A stretch of 64,000 nt of DNA, taken from the NCBI RefSeq assembly GCF_002741075.1, contig NZ_CP016634.1, forward strand, positions 1,782,501-1,846,500, given 5' to 3'. The position numbers and the translations under genes are program-made. Shown here piece by piece: positions 20,353 through 28,584 of the stretch. How positions within the stretch are numbered: the first letter of the stretch is position 1; each line of letters opens with the position of its first letter. The notes under the pieces were generated by a model. It saw only the letters and a list, made by a program, of their open reading frames with translations, searched no databases and was not told where the DNA came from. The DNA is from Pseudomonas putida. GTDB taxonomy: Bacteria; Pseudomonadota; Gammaproteobacteria; Pseudomonadales; Pseudomonadaceae.

Positions 20353-21014
20353 TTGGCGTAGTCATCCCGGCGCACAACGAGGCCCGACACCTGGAGCATT
20401 GCCTGCGCGCGGTGAACCGCGCCGCCCACGAGGCCGAACAGGCAGGCCTGACGGTGCAGGTGCTGGTGGTGCTCGACCGCTGCAACGACGCCAGTGCCAC
20501 CATTGCCGACCGCCATGGCGTAGCAACGCTTGCAGTGGATGCGGGCAATGTCGGCATTGCCCGCCGCACGGGCGCGGCATGGATGCTTGAACGTGGCGCG
20601 CAATGGCTGGCCTTCACCGACGCCGACAGCCGAGTGCCAGCGCACTGGCTGCTGTCCCAACTGCAGTTCGCGGCCGATGCGGTGTGCGGCACCGTGCATA
20701 TCGAACGTTGGCAGCCATGGCAAGGCGCCGCGTTGCGTCAGCTTTACCGCAGCCGATACGACGCCAGCGATGGCCACCGGCATATCCATGGTGCGAACCT
20801 GGGCGTGTGTGCCCAGGCCTATGCGCGTGCGAGTGGATTCGCGCCCTTGCCGGCCCACGAAGATGTGCACCTGGTGCGGGCGCTGGAGGCCTGCGGTGCC
20901 CAGATCGTCTGGACGGCCCGACATAGCGTGGCCACCAGCAGCCGGCGAAACAGCCGAGCGCGGGAGGGGTTTGGGGACTACCTGGTGAGCTTGGAGGGGG
21001 CGGTCACAGAATGA
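20349..21014 (+). CDS. Glycosyltransferase family 2
   Basis: A 221-residue GT-A fold enzyme: the nucleotide-sugar motif VVIPAHNEARHLE (4-16), DRCNDAS, the metal-binding DADS (91-94) and a late ANLGVCAQAYARASGF acceptor-side block. No membrane helices are visible, so it is a soluble or peripheral enzyme. It is the last gene of the ACAD-like/PIG-L/NodS-like/GT2 set and converges on ku across a terminator-like hairpin. It is short for a GT2 but contains the core motifs. The sugar donor and acceptor are unknown. Confidence 0.85.
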   Translation: MIGVVIPAHNEARHLEHCLRAVNRAAHEAEQAGLTVQVLVVLDRCNDASATIADRHGVATLAVDAGNVGIARRTGAAWMLERGAQWLAFTDADSRVPAHWLLSQLQFAADAVCGTVHIERWQPWQGAALRQLYRSRYDASDGHRHIHGANLGVCAQAYARASGFAPLPAHEDVHLVRALEACGAQIVWTARHSVATSSRRNSRAREGFGDYLVSLEGAVTE

Positions 21015-21017
21015 TGA

Positions 21018-21036
21018 GGGGCCGCGATGCGGCCCC
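21018..21036. terminator. Bidirectional terminator-like hairpin
   Basis: A GGGGCCGC / GCGGCCCC stem with loop GAT between the convergent GT2 and ku genes. It has the same stem as the hairpin at 14301-14319, which brackets the ligD side of the island. Confidence 0.6.
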
Positions 21037-21039
21037 CGT

Positions 21040-21882
21040 TCAGGACGCCTTGCGCGAGCGTTTGGCCGGCTTTTTCTCCGGTGTGGCTTTCTTGCCGCCA
21101 CCCAGGCTGCGCTTGAGCAGTTCGGTAAGGTCGACGATATCTGCACCCTTGTGCGTCGCCGCGCCCTCGCCTTTTTCCACCACGCTGATCTTGCCCTTGG
21201 CCGCCTTTTCCTCGACCAGATCGAGGATGGTCTGGCGGAAGGCGTCGTGATAGTCCTCCGGCGTCCACGGTCCGCTCATGTCCTCGACCAAACGCTTGGC
21301 CATGTCCAGCTCACGCTTGTCGACCTTGGCGTCGGTCACGCTGTGGTCCAGCTCCAAGGTCTCTACGCCACGGACTTCCTCCGGCCAGCGCAAAGTGATC
21401 ATCACCAAGGCCTCGTCCAGTGGGCGCAGCAGTGCCAAGTGCTGACGGGTATGCAGCACCACGGTGGCCAGGGCAACCTTGCCGGTACTTTCCAGGGTCT
21501 CGCGCAACAGGGCATAGACCTTGCCCCCCCGACGGTCGGGGCTCAGGTAGTACGGGGTATCGAAGTGCTGCAACGGGATATCGGCAGCATCGACGAACGA
21601 GAAGATATCGATGGTCTGGGTCGCCTCGGGACGGGCGTTGCGGATTTCTTCCTCGCTGATGATCACGTAGCGACCCTTTTCGTACTCCACGCCCTTGACG
21701 ATGTGTGCCTTGTCGATGTCCTTGCCAGTGACCTTGTTCACCCGCTTGTAGCCAACCGGTTCCATGCTGCGTTTGTCCAGCCAGTCGAAATCGACGCGCT
21801 CGGTGCGCACTGCCGTGTTGAGGCTGACCGGGATATGCACCAGACCGAAACTGATTGCGCCTTTCCAGATTGCCCGGGCCAT
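21040..21882 (-). CDS. ku: Ku, non-homologous end-joining DNA-end-binding protein
   Basis: A 280-residue bacterial Ku. The N-terminal block ARAIWKGAISFGLVHIPVSL and the bridge/beta-barrel segments (e.g. FDTPYYLSPD and LDHSVTD) are typical, followed by a Lys-rich C-terminal tail (KKATPEKKPAKRSRKAS) expected to contact DNA and LigD. Bacterial Ku homodimers encircle broken ends and recruit LigD, encoded about 4 kb away on the opposite strand. The start at 21882 has AGGAG nine bases upstream; a longer frame (to 21984) would overlap the Cys-rich gene. It is probably translated from the same message as that gene, ten bases upstream. Confidence 0.97.
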   Translation of the reverse strand: MARAIWKGAISFGLVHIPVSLNTAVRTERVDFDWLDKRSMEPVGYKRVNKVTGKDIDKAHIVKGVEYEKGRYVIISEEEIRNARPEATQTIDIFSFVDAADIPLQHFDTPYYLSPDRRGGKVYALLRETLESTGKVALATVVLHTRQHLALLRPLDEALVMITLRWPEEVRGVETLELDHSVTDAKVDKRELDMAKRLVEDMSGPWTPEDYHDAFRQTILDLVEEKAAKGKISVVEKGEGAATHKGADIVDLTELLKRSLGGGKKATPEKKPAKRSRKAS

Positions 21883-21892
21883 GGCGTAGCTC

Positions 21893-22036
21893 CTAGGTTT
21901 CAGGTTCAAACGGTTGGCCGGGCCGGCAGTAGCGCAAGGCGCCGCAGCGCTCGCAGCATTGGCACTGCAGCCCGGGGTATTCACAGCTCAGTGCGGCGCC
22001 CCACTGGCAACCGCGCAACAGGCAGATGAAGGTCAT
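21893..22036 (-). CDS. Very small Cys-rich protein upstream of ku
   Basis: A 47-residue frame beginning MTFICLLRGCQWGAAL with eight cysteines (5, 10, 18, 25, 27, 28, 31, 37). A near-perfect Shine-Dalgarno (AAGGAGGTG) sits at the right distance from the ATG at 22036, strong evidence that it is translated. The QCCERC/GALRYC arrangement suggests a metal-binding or disulfide-rich micro-protein; I recall that similar Cys-rich small proteins are annotated in pseudomonads without a function. It ends ten bases before ku and is likely co-transcribed with it. Confidence 0.8.
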   Translation of the reverse strand: MTFICLLRGCQWGAALSCEYPGLQCQCCERCGALRYCRPGQPFEPET

Positions 22037-22118
22037 CAGCCACCTCCTTGGCCCGGCAAGCACAGGGGCCCTTACTTCCAAGGACTGCGCGGCGTCCTGA
22101 AGGTTTACTCGCGCCGCC

Positions 22119-23024
22119 CTATGGCAACGGGTTGCCGCCGGTGACACCGAACACCTCTCCGGTGATGTAGCTCGACTCCTGGGTGGCCAGCAGCACATAC
22201 AGCGGTGCGCACTCGGCGGGTTGGCCGGGGCGCTTCATCGGCGACTGCGAACCGAATTCGGGGATTTTCTCCGGCGGTTGGCCGCCGCTGGGTTGCAACA
22301 CGGTCCAGATCGGCCCCGGGGCGACGGCGTTGACCCGGATGCCCCGCTCGATCACCTGCTTGGCCAAGGCTTTGGTGAAGGCCACGATGGCCGCCTTGGT
22401 GGTGGCGTAGTCCAGCAGTGTCGCCGACGGCTGGTAGGACTGGATCGAGGCGGTATTGATGATGGTGGCGCCCGCCGGCATCAACGGCACTGCCGCCTGG
22501 CACAGCCAGAACAGTGCGTAGACATTGGTCTTGAGCGTGTGGTCGAACTGTTCGTGGCTGATCTGGCCGATGTCCTTGCGCGCCTCCTGCTTGCCGGCGA
22601 CGTTGACCAGAATGTCGAGGCCGCCCAACTGCTCATGGGCCTGGTCGACCAGCTCACCGCAAAAGCGCTGGTCCTTCAGATCGCCTGGGAGCGCGATGGC
22701 TTTGCGGCCTTCAGCCTCGATCAGCTTGATCACTTCGCGCGCGTCGGCCTGTTCCATGGGCATGTAGTTGAGCGCGATGTCGGCGCCTTCTCGGGCAAAG
22801 GCGATGGCCACGGCGCGGCCGATCCCGGAATCGGCACCGGTGATCAGCGCCTTGCGCCCGGCCAGGCGACCGAACCCTTTGTAGGTGTCTTCACCGTGGT
22901 CGGGTTTGGGCTGCATGTTCGCATCCAGCCCTGGCGGGGCTTGGGTCTGCTCGGGAAATGGCGGATGCGGGTACTGGGTCAGTGGGTTCTGCATGCTGAA
23001 CTGGTCATGGGGCTTGTTGGGCAT
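22119..23024 (-). CDS. SDR-family oxidoreductase, general-stress (YhxC/YdaD-like) type
   Basis: A 301-residue short-chain dehydrogenase. An N-terminal extension rich in Pro/Gln ([15 protein letters not shown]) precedes the NAD(P) motif [10 protein letters not shown] near residue 60. The catalytic region has NTASIQSY and the YxxxK of YATTK, with the PG motif in NAVAPGPIW. The extension is typical of the general-stress SDR group in Bacillus and Pseudomonas rather than FabG. The substrate is unknown. It lies upstream of the Cys-rich protein and ku on the same strand, 82 bases away, and divergent from the cinA-like gene. Confidence 0.9.
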   Translation of the reverse strand: MPNKPHDQFSMQNPLTQYPHPPFPEQTQAPPGLDANMQPKPDHGEDTYKGFGRLAGRKALITGADSGIGRAVAIAFAREGADIALNYMPMEQADAREVIKLIEAEGRKAIALPGDLKDQRFCGELVDQAHEQLGGLDILVNVAGKQEARKDIGQISHEQFDHTLKTNVYALFWLCQAAVPLMPAGATIINTASIQSYQPSATLLDYATTKAAIVAFTKALAKQVIERGIRVNAVAPGPIWTVLQPSGGQPPEKIPEFGSQSPMKRPGQPAECAPLYVLLATQESSYITGEVFGVTGGNPLP

Positions 23025-23194
23025 GGTGCGCCTCCTTCTGACGAATCGATGGGTCGCTACAGGTTTCGAGGCAGTGCCAGGATTGAAGGTTTGTTCGGCC
23101 CATCACGCCCACCGACGGGTGGTCACGCGCAACAGGCTGAACCATTTGCCTGACACTGCCGTCCATCGCAAAAGACCCCAACGAGGCGCCCCCG

Positions 23195-23698
23195 ATGCGC
23201 GAGGACCCTGTCCAGCACGTGCTGGATTACCTGAAGCGAAATGCCCTGGTGCTGACCACCGCCGAATCCTGCACCGCGGGGCGCATGGTCGCCCTGTTGG
23301 CGGAGCACCCGGGCGTGGGCGAGTCGCTGGAAAGCGGTTACGTCGTCTATTCACCCAAGGCCAAGCAGCGCCTGCTTGGGGTGAACCCTGTGACCATCGA
23401 GCGCTACGGCCTGACCAGCGAGGCAGTGGCCTGGGAGATGGCCCTCGGCGCGCTCAAGGACAGCACCGCCAACGTGGCCATCGCCACCACCGGCCTGGCC
23501 GGCCCGGACGGGAGCGACGGTATCGCACCGGGCACCTTGTGCTTTGCCTGGGCGTTTCAGGATGAATCGATTGCCGTGTTCACCCGCAGCCAGCGCTTTT
23601 TCGGCGATCGCCCTGAAGTGCTGCGCCAGGGCGCGCTGTATGGCCTGACGCGCCTGCAGCATTACCACGAGCGCTGGCTGCGCGGCGAACGCGCCTGA
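23195..23698 (+). CDS. CinA C-terminal-domain protein (nicotinamide-nucleotide amidase type)
   Basis: A 167-residue protein equal to the stand-alone CinA C-terminal domain (PncC group). The conserved TAESCTAG (residues 22-29) carries the catalytic Ser25; GYVVYSPKAKQRLLG and the ATTGLAGPDGSDG loop follow. PncC deamidates NMN to nicotinic acid mononucleotide. Several pseudomonads carry extra copies near stress genes, so this one may be a paralogue of the housekeeping enzyme. Its stop is followed at once by a remnant of a different gene (23701-23802). Confidence 0.88.
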   Translation: MREDPVQHVLDYLKRNALVLTTAESCTAGRMVALLAEHPGVGESLESGYVVYSPKAKQRLLGVNPVTIERYGLTSEAVAWEMALGALKDSTANVAIATTGLAGPDGSDGIAPGTLCFAWAFQDESIAVFTRSQRFFGDRPEVLRQGALYGLTRLQHYHERWLRGERA

Positions 23699-23700
23699 GC

Positions 23701-23802
23701 GGAGTCTTCGAACTCGATTGCCAGGGCATCGAGGCGGTGGAGCAGATCCCCTATGCCATCGTCGAACGCAACGGCAAGATCTCGATCATCAAGGAACAAT
23801 GA
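23701..23802 (+). pseudogene. Remnant of a DUF421 (YetF-like) gene 3' end
   Basis: Immediately after the cinA-like stop, a 33-codon open stretch reads GVFELDCQGIEAVEQIPYAI... and ends NGKISIIKEQ, then TGA. The ending resembles the C-terminal tail of DUF421/YetF membrane proteins (…YAVLE-DGxISVI). There is no start codon, signal or membrane part in the window, so it looks like a deletion leftover fused to the downstream side of the CinA gene. The identification rests on a short similarity. Confidence 0.5.
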
Positions 23803-23838
23803 GCCGCCCGCAGCGCTGTTGTAGAAAACACCGCAGAA

Positions 23839-23863
23839 CCCTGTGGGGTTTACCCGCGAATAG
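23839..23863. repeat. Single REP element
   Basis: CTGTGGGGTTTACCCGCGAA, a REP half in the gap before the convergent YbdK-type gene. No partner copy is visible beside it. Confidence 0.6.
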
Positions 23864-23905
23864 GCCCGAGCAGACAACACGAGACAGTAGCTCGTACACA
23901 CTCGC

Positions 23906-25045
23906 TCAACAACGCACGCCCAAGGCACCATCGGCCAGCACCTGATCGACCACCGCACGCAGGGCCTGGCGCGCATCCAGCCCGTCGCTGCGAGCCTGCG
24001 CCAGGCAGGCGAGCTGGCGATCGGCGCTGGTGCCATCACGCAGAATGCGTTGGGCCTGAAGCATCGCGCGCTGCGCATCCGCCGTGTCCGGCGGGCACAG
24101 CGCCTGCAACTGGGCCAACCAGCCCTCGGCAGTCACCGGCACGTGATCGTGGACACCCATGAACAGCCCATGACGACCCTGGCGCTTGGCCCGCCAGTAG
24201 TTTTCCTGGGTGATCCAGCGGACTTCACGGTTGACCGGCGTGGAGTCGTAGTGATCCACCGCCAGACTTTGCACCAGGTGACGGAACAGGCCCGCAATGC
24301 ACAGCACATCCTCCAGGCGCGGACATCCGTCGCAGATGCGCAGCTCCACCGTGGGAAATCGCCGCGATGGGCGAATCGCCCACCAGAAATCGCCCTCCTT
24401 GCTCAGGGCGCCGGTGCGCTCCAGCAGGGCGCGATAGCGCAGGTAGGCCTCCCAGTCCGCCAGCGGCTCCGGCAGCTCCATGTGCGGCCACTCGGCGCAG
24501 ATCACCCGTCGATAGCTCATGTAGCCGGTGGCTTGGCCGCACCACAAGGGCGACGAGGTGCTCAACACCAGAAACAGCGGCAACCAGTACAGCACGCGCT
24601 TGATCAACTGGATACGGTCACACCCGGGAGGCACTCCCACATGAACGTGCAACCCGGACAACAGGCTGCGCCGGGCCACGTGTTGATAGTCGTCGAACAA
24701 CTGGCGATAGTGGGGCGTGGTCCGGGCGCGCTGGCGTAGCCACTGAGCGCTCGGATGGCTGGCGGCGCAGTACAGACCCACGCCCTCCTCGGCCAAAGCC
24801 TCACCCAGGCGTTGGCGGGTGCTCCGCAGGAACGCGTGGGCCTCGTGCAGGTGGCTGAATACCGGCGAGGCGACTTCGATCTGGCTACGAAACATCTCTT
24901 CGGCAAAATATCCGCCCATGATTTCCCGGCAACGCCTGGCCACTTTCAGCGAAGGGTTGGCCAGTACCTGCGCGCTGCGCAAATCCAGCAGCAGGTATTC
25001 CTCCTCGATGCCAAAGCTCAAGGGCCGGCGCATGCCCTCACGCAT
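23906..25045 (-). CDS. Carboxylate-amine ligase, YbdK/GCS2 family
   Basis: A 379-residue glutamate-cysteine ligase type-2 family protein with the ATP/metal motif FGIEEEYLLLD at the N-terminus, GLHVHVGVP near 130, VELRICDG near 237 and ENYWRAKRQGR near 290. E. coli YbdK shows weak glutamate-cysteine ligase activity; homologues form amide bonds in several pathways, e.g. with ergothioneine-like or other small products. Its start overlaps the end of the methyltransferase gene by eight bases. With the diiron protein upstream, it forms a three-gene unit that may make or modify an amino-acid-derived small molecule. The substrate is unknown. Confidence 0.88.
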   Translation of the reverse strand: MREGMRRPLSFGIEEEYLLLDLRSAQVLANPSLKVARRCREIMGGYFAEEMFRSQIEVASPVFSHLHEAHAFLRSTRQRLGEALAEEGVGLYCAASHPSAQWLRQRARTTPHYRQLFDDYQHVARRSLLSGLHVHVGVPPGCDRIQLIKRVLYWLPLFLVLSTSSPLWCGQATGYMSYRRVICAEWPHMELPEPLADWEAYLRYRALLERTGALSKEGDFWWAIRPSRRFPTVELRICDGCPRLEDVLCIAGLFRHLVQSLAVDHYDSTPVNREVRWITQENYWRAKRQGRHGLFMGVHDHVPVTAEGWLAQLQALCPPDTADAQRAMLQAQRILRDGTSADRQLACLAQARSDGLDARQALRAVVDQVLADGALGVRC

Positions 25046-25991
25046 TGCGCGTCACGGTCAGGGTCACGGCAGCGATGCGCTCGACTCGCTCGTAACCCGG
25101 TTCCAGCAACTGCTCACCGAACACGTCCGGGTCGACTTCCCGGTACACCCAGCTCCATTGCGGCCCCGCCAGGCGCAGGCGGATGGCTTCGAGCAAGGCA
25201 TCGCGCCCTTCGACGATGGCTACCCCCGTGTAGAGCAGCAAGGCGCCCCCGGCACTCAGGCGTTCACACGCCTGTTCGACGATACGCAGCGATAACTGTG
25301 CGCCCAACGTCCCGCCGCCATGGCGATATACGCGTTCGCTGGCATCGAGCATGTACGGCGGGTTGGCCACGATCAAATCGAAGGTGCCGCTGATGCCTTC
25401 GAGCAGGTCGCTCGGCTCCACCGACAGGTTGCCCACCCCGGCCAGGGCCGCATTGATCGCGGTGTAGCGCAAGGCCAGCGGGTTGATGTCCACGGCACTG
25501 ACCTGCGCATGCTGCGCGGCACGGGCGATCAGCAACGCCCCCACGCCCGTGCCGCAGCCAATGTCCACGGCGTGCTGGACGGGTCGGGGTGTGCGCTGCA
25601 GGTGGTCATGGATGACTTGGGCAAAGCGGTAGCTGTCCGGGCCGAAGAACACCGCATCACTGGCCTCGGTGGGAAAGGCCGAATGCACCAGCAACAGGTC
25701 GTCCAGGCTGGACCAGCGCACGCTGCTGCGCAGCAATTGGCCCTGCGCCGTCAGCACCTTGGCAGCCTGCAGTTGCTGTAACTCATCGGCCGAGATCAGC
25801 GCAGGGTCGAAGGGCCGGCTCCAGCCGAACACATCGCGCAGCGTGCCCGCCCGTTCGCTGCCGGCCCGGGCGTTGTTGCAGGCATGGGTCGCGGGGGTCA
25901 CGCAGGTGAAGCGATAACCGTCCGCACGCAAGCGCCGGCCCAGTTGCAGCAGCGCCTGGTCGGCCTGGATCTGTTCGGGGCTCAGTTGCAT
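25038..25991 (-). CDS. Class I methyltransferase, PrmC/HemK-like
   Basis: A 317-residue protein with a class I SAM fold in the second half: VDIGCGTGVGALLIAR near 180, SAVDINPLAL, and the catalytic NPPY of VANPPYMLD. NPPY is the hallmark of PrmC-type glutamine N5-methyltransferases and of some amino-methyltransferases. The N-terminal 150 residues are not the usual PrmC helical domain. The start overlaps the last base of the diiron-protein gene, and the end overlaps the YbdK-type gene, so the three are translationally coupled. It is more likely a pathway-specific methyltransferase than release-factor PrmC. Confidence 0.85.
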   Translation of the reverse strand: MQLSPEQIQADQALLQLGRRLRADGYRFTCVTPATHACNNARAGSERAGTLRDVFGWSRPFDPALISADELQQLQAAKVLTAQGQLLRSSVRWSSLDDLLLVHSAFPTEASDAVFFGPDSYRFAQVIHDHLQRTPRPVQHAVDIGCGTGVGALLIARAAQHAQVSAVDINPLALRYTAINAALAGVGNLSVEPSDLLEGISGTFDLIVANPPYMLDASERVYRHGGGTLGAQLSLRIVEQACERLSAGGALLLYTGVAIVEGRDALLEAIRLRLAGPQWSWVYREVDPDVFGEQLLEPGYERVERIAAVTLTVTRNA

Positions 25992-27322
25992 CAGTAGGGC
26001 TCCTCCTGGGCAAGGCCAGTGGCCTGGATATAGGCGCGGGTGGCGCGCAAGCCTTCAGGCGAGGCGTGGCGGTTGCCGGCCATCTGCGCGATCAGCGCCT
26101 GCACCGGCGCCTGATCAAGCGCCATGTCATCCGGTTCCAGATCGACTTGCCAACTGCCCGGCAGCACGCGGCGCACGCAGGCCCCTTCCCACCGCTGGGC
26201 GATCCAGTCGTGCCACAGCTGCTTCTCGTAGGCGCTGAACACCCCGAACATGGCGGCGTCTGGGCCTTCGATCAGCGTCCACAAGCGGCTGTGCGCCGGA
26301 TCTTCGCCCCGACGTACCCAACCGTGCTGCTCGAACGCCTTGAGCAACCCGGGCATGGCGTCGGGAGCGCTCATCCATTGGTTGAGGGTGCGGCCCTGCA
26401 ACCGACAATGGTCCGAATGCATGCGTTGGCCGAACAGGCGCTTGCGGTCCAGGGCATCGAGCAATTGGCCCTCGAGGTCGAAACTGGCGATCAGGCTGGG
26501 CGTGTCGATGCCCAGGTCATTCAGGCGATAGCCACGGCGTACCCGCCGGTAGAAATCCTCGCCGCCCTGCTCTGGCCAGAGCTGACGTAGCGCATGGATC
26601 GCTCTACGGGCATGACCGCTGGCGGCATTGTCGATGGTCACGTGCAGTTGGAAGTAATGGCCATCGATGCCCAGCTCCGCCAGTTCGTGGGTGGTGATCA
26701 ACAGGTGCAGTGGCGGTTGCTCATAGCCCAGGTTGTAGCCGATCACTTCGGGCAGGAACTCATCGAAGTGCTGCCCCAGAGCCAGTTGCAGGGCGCCCTG
26801 TAGATAGCGCGCCGGGGCCAGGGGCAACAGCTCCTGACAGCCCAGGCGGGTGAGCAGGCGCTGGTAGATGAGCACGTGGTTGCAGCGTGGGTCGCCCTCG
26901 CCGAGCTCTTCGAGGTAGGTACGGATCAGGCCGTGGTAACGCGGGTCATGCCAATGGTGCAGGACGCCCTGCAACCAGGCCCCGTCAACCGCCTTGGTGG
27001 GCGCGACCTGTTGCAAGAACCACAGGGCTTGGGACCGATTGACGAAGTAGCGACGCGGTGCCCCCCGACGCCGCGCCTGCAGGTACAGCGCATAGTGCTC
27101 GGCCACGCTGGCGGCGCGGCAGGCAGACCACTGGTCCAGTTGTGCGGGAGAACCGGGCAAATCATCAGGCAGCGCATCGGCGCGGTTCAGTTGTTCATAC
27201 AGCCACTGCAGGCCATCGCTGCAGCGGCCCTCCAGCAAGGCCCGGTAGCGGTGCTCCAGGCATTCACTCGAAGCTGGAGCCGGCGTTACCGGGACGTCGG
27301 TCTCGCAAGTCATCACCCTCAT
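25991..27322 (-). CDS. Iron-containing redox enzyme, heme-oxygenase-like diiron oxidase (HDO) family
   Basis: A 443-residue helical protein of the iron-containing redox group (Haem_oxygenas_2-like). Residues compatible with a two-metal site are E142-x6-H149, E213/E216 and H227-x3-D231-x5-H237 (in LHVTIDNAASGH). Known HDO proteins use an E-x6-H, E, and H-x3-D...H set for O2 chemistry such as N-oxygenation or C-C cleavage. The N-terminal ~60 residues and C-terminal ~150 are unassigned. It is the first gene of a tight three-gene unit with a methyltransferase and an amide-forming ligase. The product is unknown; the exact start among nearby ATGs is uncertain. Confidence 0.8.
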   Translation of the reverse strand: MRVMTCETDVPVTPAPASSECLEHRYRALLEGRCSDGLQWLYEQLNRADALPDDLPGSPAQLDQWSACRAASVAEHYALYLQARRRGAPRRYFVNRSQALWFLQQVAPTKAVDGAWLQGVLHHWHDPRYHGLIRTYLEELGEGDPRCNHVLIYQRLLTRLGCQELLPLAPARYLQGALQLALGQHFDEFLPEVIGYNLGYEQPPLHLLITTHELAELGIDGHYFQLHVTIDNAASGHARRAIHALRQLWPEQGGEDFYRRVRRGYRLNDLGIDTPSLIASFDLEGQLLDALDRKRLFGQRMHSDHCRLQGRTLNQWMSAPDAMPGLLKAFEQHGWVRRGEDPAHSRLWTLIEGPDAAMFGVFSAYEKQLWHDWIAQRWEGACVRRVLPGSWQVDLEPDDMALDQAPVQALIAQMAGNRHASPEGLRATRAYIQATGLAQEEPY

Positions 27323-27340
27323 GCCTCACTCCTCGCGCGA

Positions 27341-27535
27341 TCAGTTGTCGGGATCCTGGGATGGCATCGGTTGCGATGGGGAAGCAGGCGCAGTGGCCGG
27401 CGTGTCAGGCTGTTGCATTTGCAACGAAGGCTTGCTGGGATCGGCATCCTTGGCGGGATGGTCGTCATCGCGGTCGAAACAGCCGCCGAGCAGCGTCAGG
27501 CCGCCCAACAGGCAGAGCATTGGGGCTATTGGCAT
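27341..27535 (-). CDS. Small lipoprotein, unknown function
   Basis: A 64-residue protein with a textbook lipoprotein signal: hydrophobic MLCLLGGLTLLGG then Cys19. The mature part is 46 residues, acidic then Pro/Gln/Ser-rich and presumably disordered. AGGAGG sits about 11 bases upstream of the ATG at 27535, supporting the start. It lies between the KGG-repeat gene and the diiron-protein gene on the same strand, which makes stress-related co-expression plausible. No family is recognised. Confidence 0.75.
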   Translation of the reverse strand: MPIAPMLCLLGGLTLLGGCFDRDDDHPAKDADPSKPSLQMQQPDTPATAPASPSQPMPSQDPDN

Positions 27536-27598
27536 AGGGTGTGTCCTCCTCGCCCGTTGATCGCAGTGCCAGGACGCCCCGGCACTGCGCTACCTTGC

Positions 27599-27766
27599 TT
27601 ACGAGCGGCCGCCCTTGCGGCTGGACTCGCTCGACCGGCCACCCCCGGACTGCTGCCCACCTTTGCGGCCGGCTTCGGAGGCTTTCTCGCGGTCGTTGGC
27701 GAAATTGCCTGGGTTCTTCGATCCACCCTGGCTGCCGCTTTTGCTGGTCTCTTTGTTAGCCATCAT
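27599..27766 (-). CDS. KGG-repeat stress-induced protein (YciG-like)
   Basis: A 55-residue hydrophilic protein beginning MMANKETSKSGSQGG. It contains GGSKNPGNFANDREKASEAG and ends with RKGG-type repeats (AGRKGGQQSGGG, SSRKGGRS), the hallmark of the YciG/ConF-like general-stress family. Small KGG proteins are commonly RpoS-dependent. GAGGTG is correctly placed upstream; either of the two adjacent ATGs could start it. Its setting between the NHEJ and lipoprotein genes supports a stress regulon. Confidence 0.85.
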   Translation of the reverse strand: MMANKETSKSGSQGGSKNPGNFANDREKASEAGRKGGQQSGGGRSSESSRKGGRS

Positions 27767-27976
27767 CTGTCACCTCGTGTGGCGTAAGGAATGCACGACA
27801 GCGGCCGTGCATAGTGTCGAGTGCACGGCGAACAAGGAGATTCGCTTTATCTGCGCAGACGCTGACCGACGGCAATAAAGAATCGGGCCCAGGCATTTGG
27901 CGCGCAGGGGTTTGACCCCGCCCTCAACGGACAACACAATCGCCGCACCAACCCGATGCAAGCCTGGAGTGCACCT

Positions 27977-28573
27977 GTGAAAGCCTTGAGCCCGTCCGCC
28001 CTGCGCGTCTGCGATGCCGCCGAGGGTCATTTTGCCGACTATGGCTATGATGGCTCGTCACTGAGCGAGATCGCCGCCCAGGCGGGTATGCGCAAGGCGT
28101 CGCTGTATGCCCACTTCGCCAACAAGGATGCGTTGTTCGCCAAGACCTTCGAGCGCGCATTGGCGCAAGAAACGGCTTACGTTCAGGACGCGTTCGCGCG
28201 GGAGTCGGCAGAAGGCCTGCCGCCAGGGCATAGACATCCCCTGGACCTCGCCGAACGCTATGCCAGCTCGCCCAGCCTGCGCTTCGTGCTGCGCGCAGCC
28301 TTTCTGCCGCCCGCTTCGCTCAAGCCGCTGGTCACCTCAGGGTTCGAAGCCTACCTGGAGCGAATCCGGGTGGACTTTTGCCAGGCCCTGCGCGAGCGCC
28401 ATGCCTGGGCCCGCAGCGATGGCAACAAGCTGGAGCTCTACGGCGACGCCTACCTGGGGATCATCGACAGCCTGCATGTGGAGCTGATGTACGCCAACCC
28501 TGCGGTCTACGCGCGGCGGGCGGCGTCGCTGCTGAAGATTCTCGACGACTCGCTGGCCTTGACCAGTCGCTGA
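27977..28573 (+). CDS. TetR-family transcriptional regulator
   Basis: A 198-residue TetR-type repressor (205 if an ATG at 27956 is used). The N-terminal helix-turn-helix has FADYGYDGSSLSEIA and AGMRKASLYAHFANKDALF, followed by a long helical ligand domain. I prefer the GTG at 27977 because a GGAG sits seven bases upstream, while the ATG lacks one. It is divergent from the KGG gene and convergent with hpaR. No direct target is evident; regulation of the stress genes or a nearby transporter is possible. Confidence 0.85.
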   Translation: MKALSPSALRVCDAAEGHFADYGYDGSSLSEIAAQAGMRKASLYAHFANKDALFAKTFERALAQETAYVQDAFARESAEGLPPGHRHPLDLAERYASSPSLRFVLRAAFLPPASLKPLVTSGFEAYLERIRVDFCQALRERHAWARSDGNKLELYGDAYLGIIDSLHVELMYANPAVYARRAASLLKILDDSLALTSR

Positions 28574-28584
28574 GGGGCAACGGC

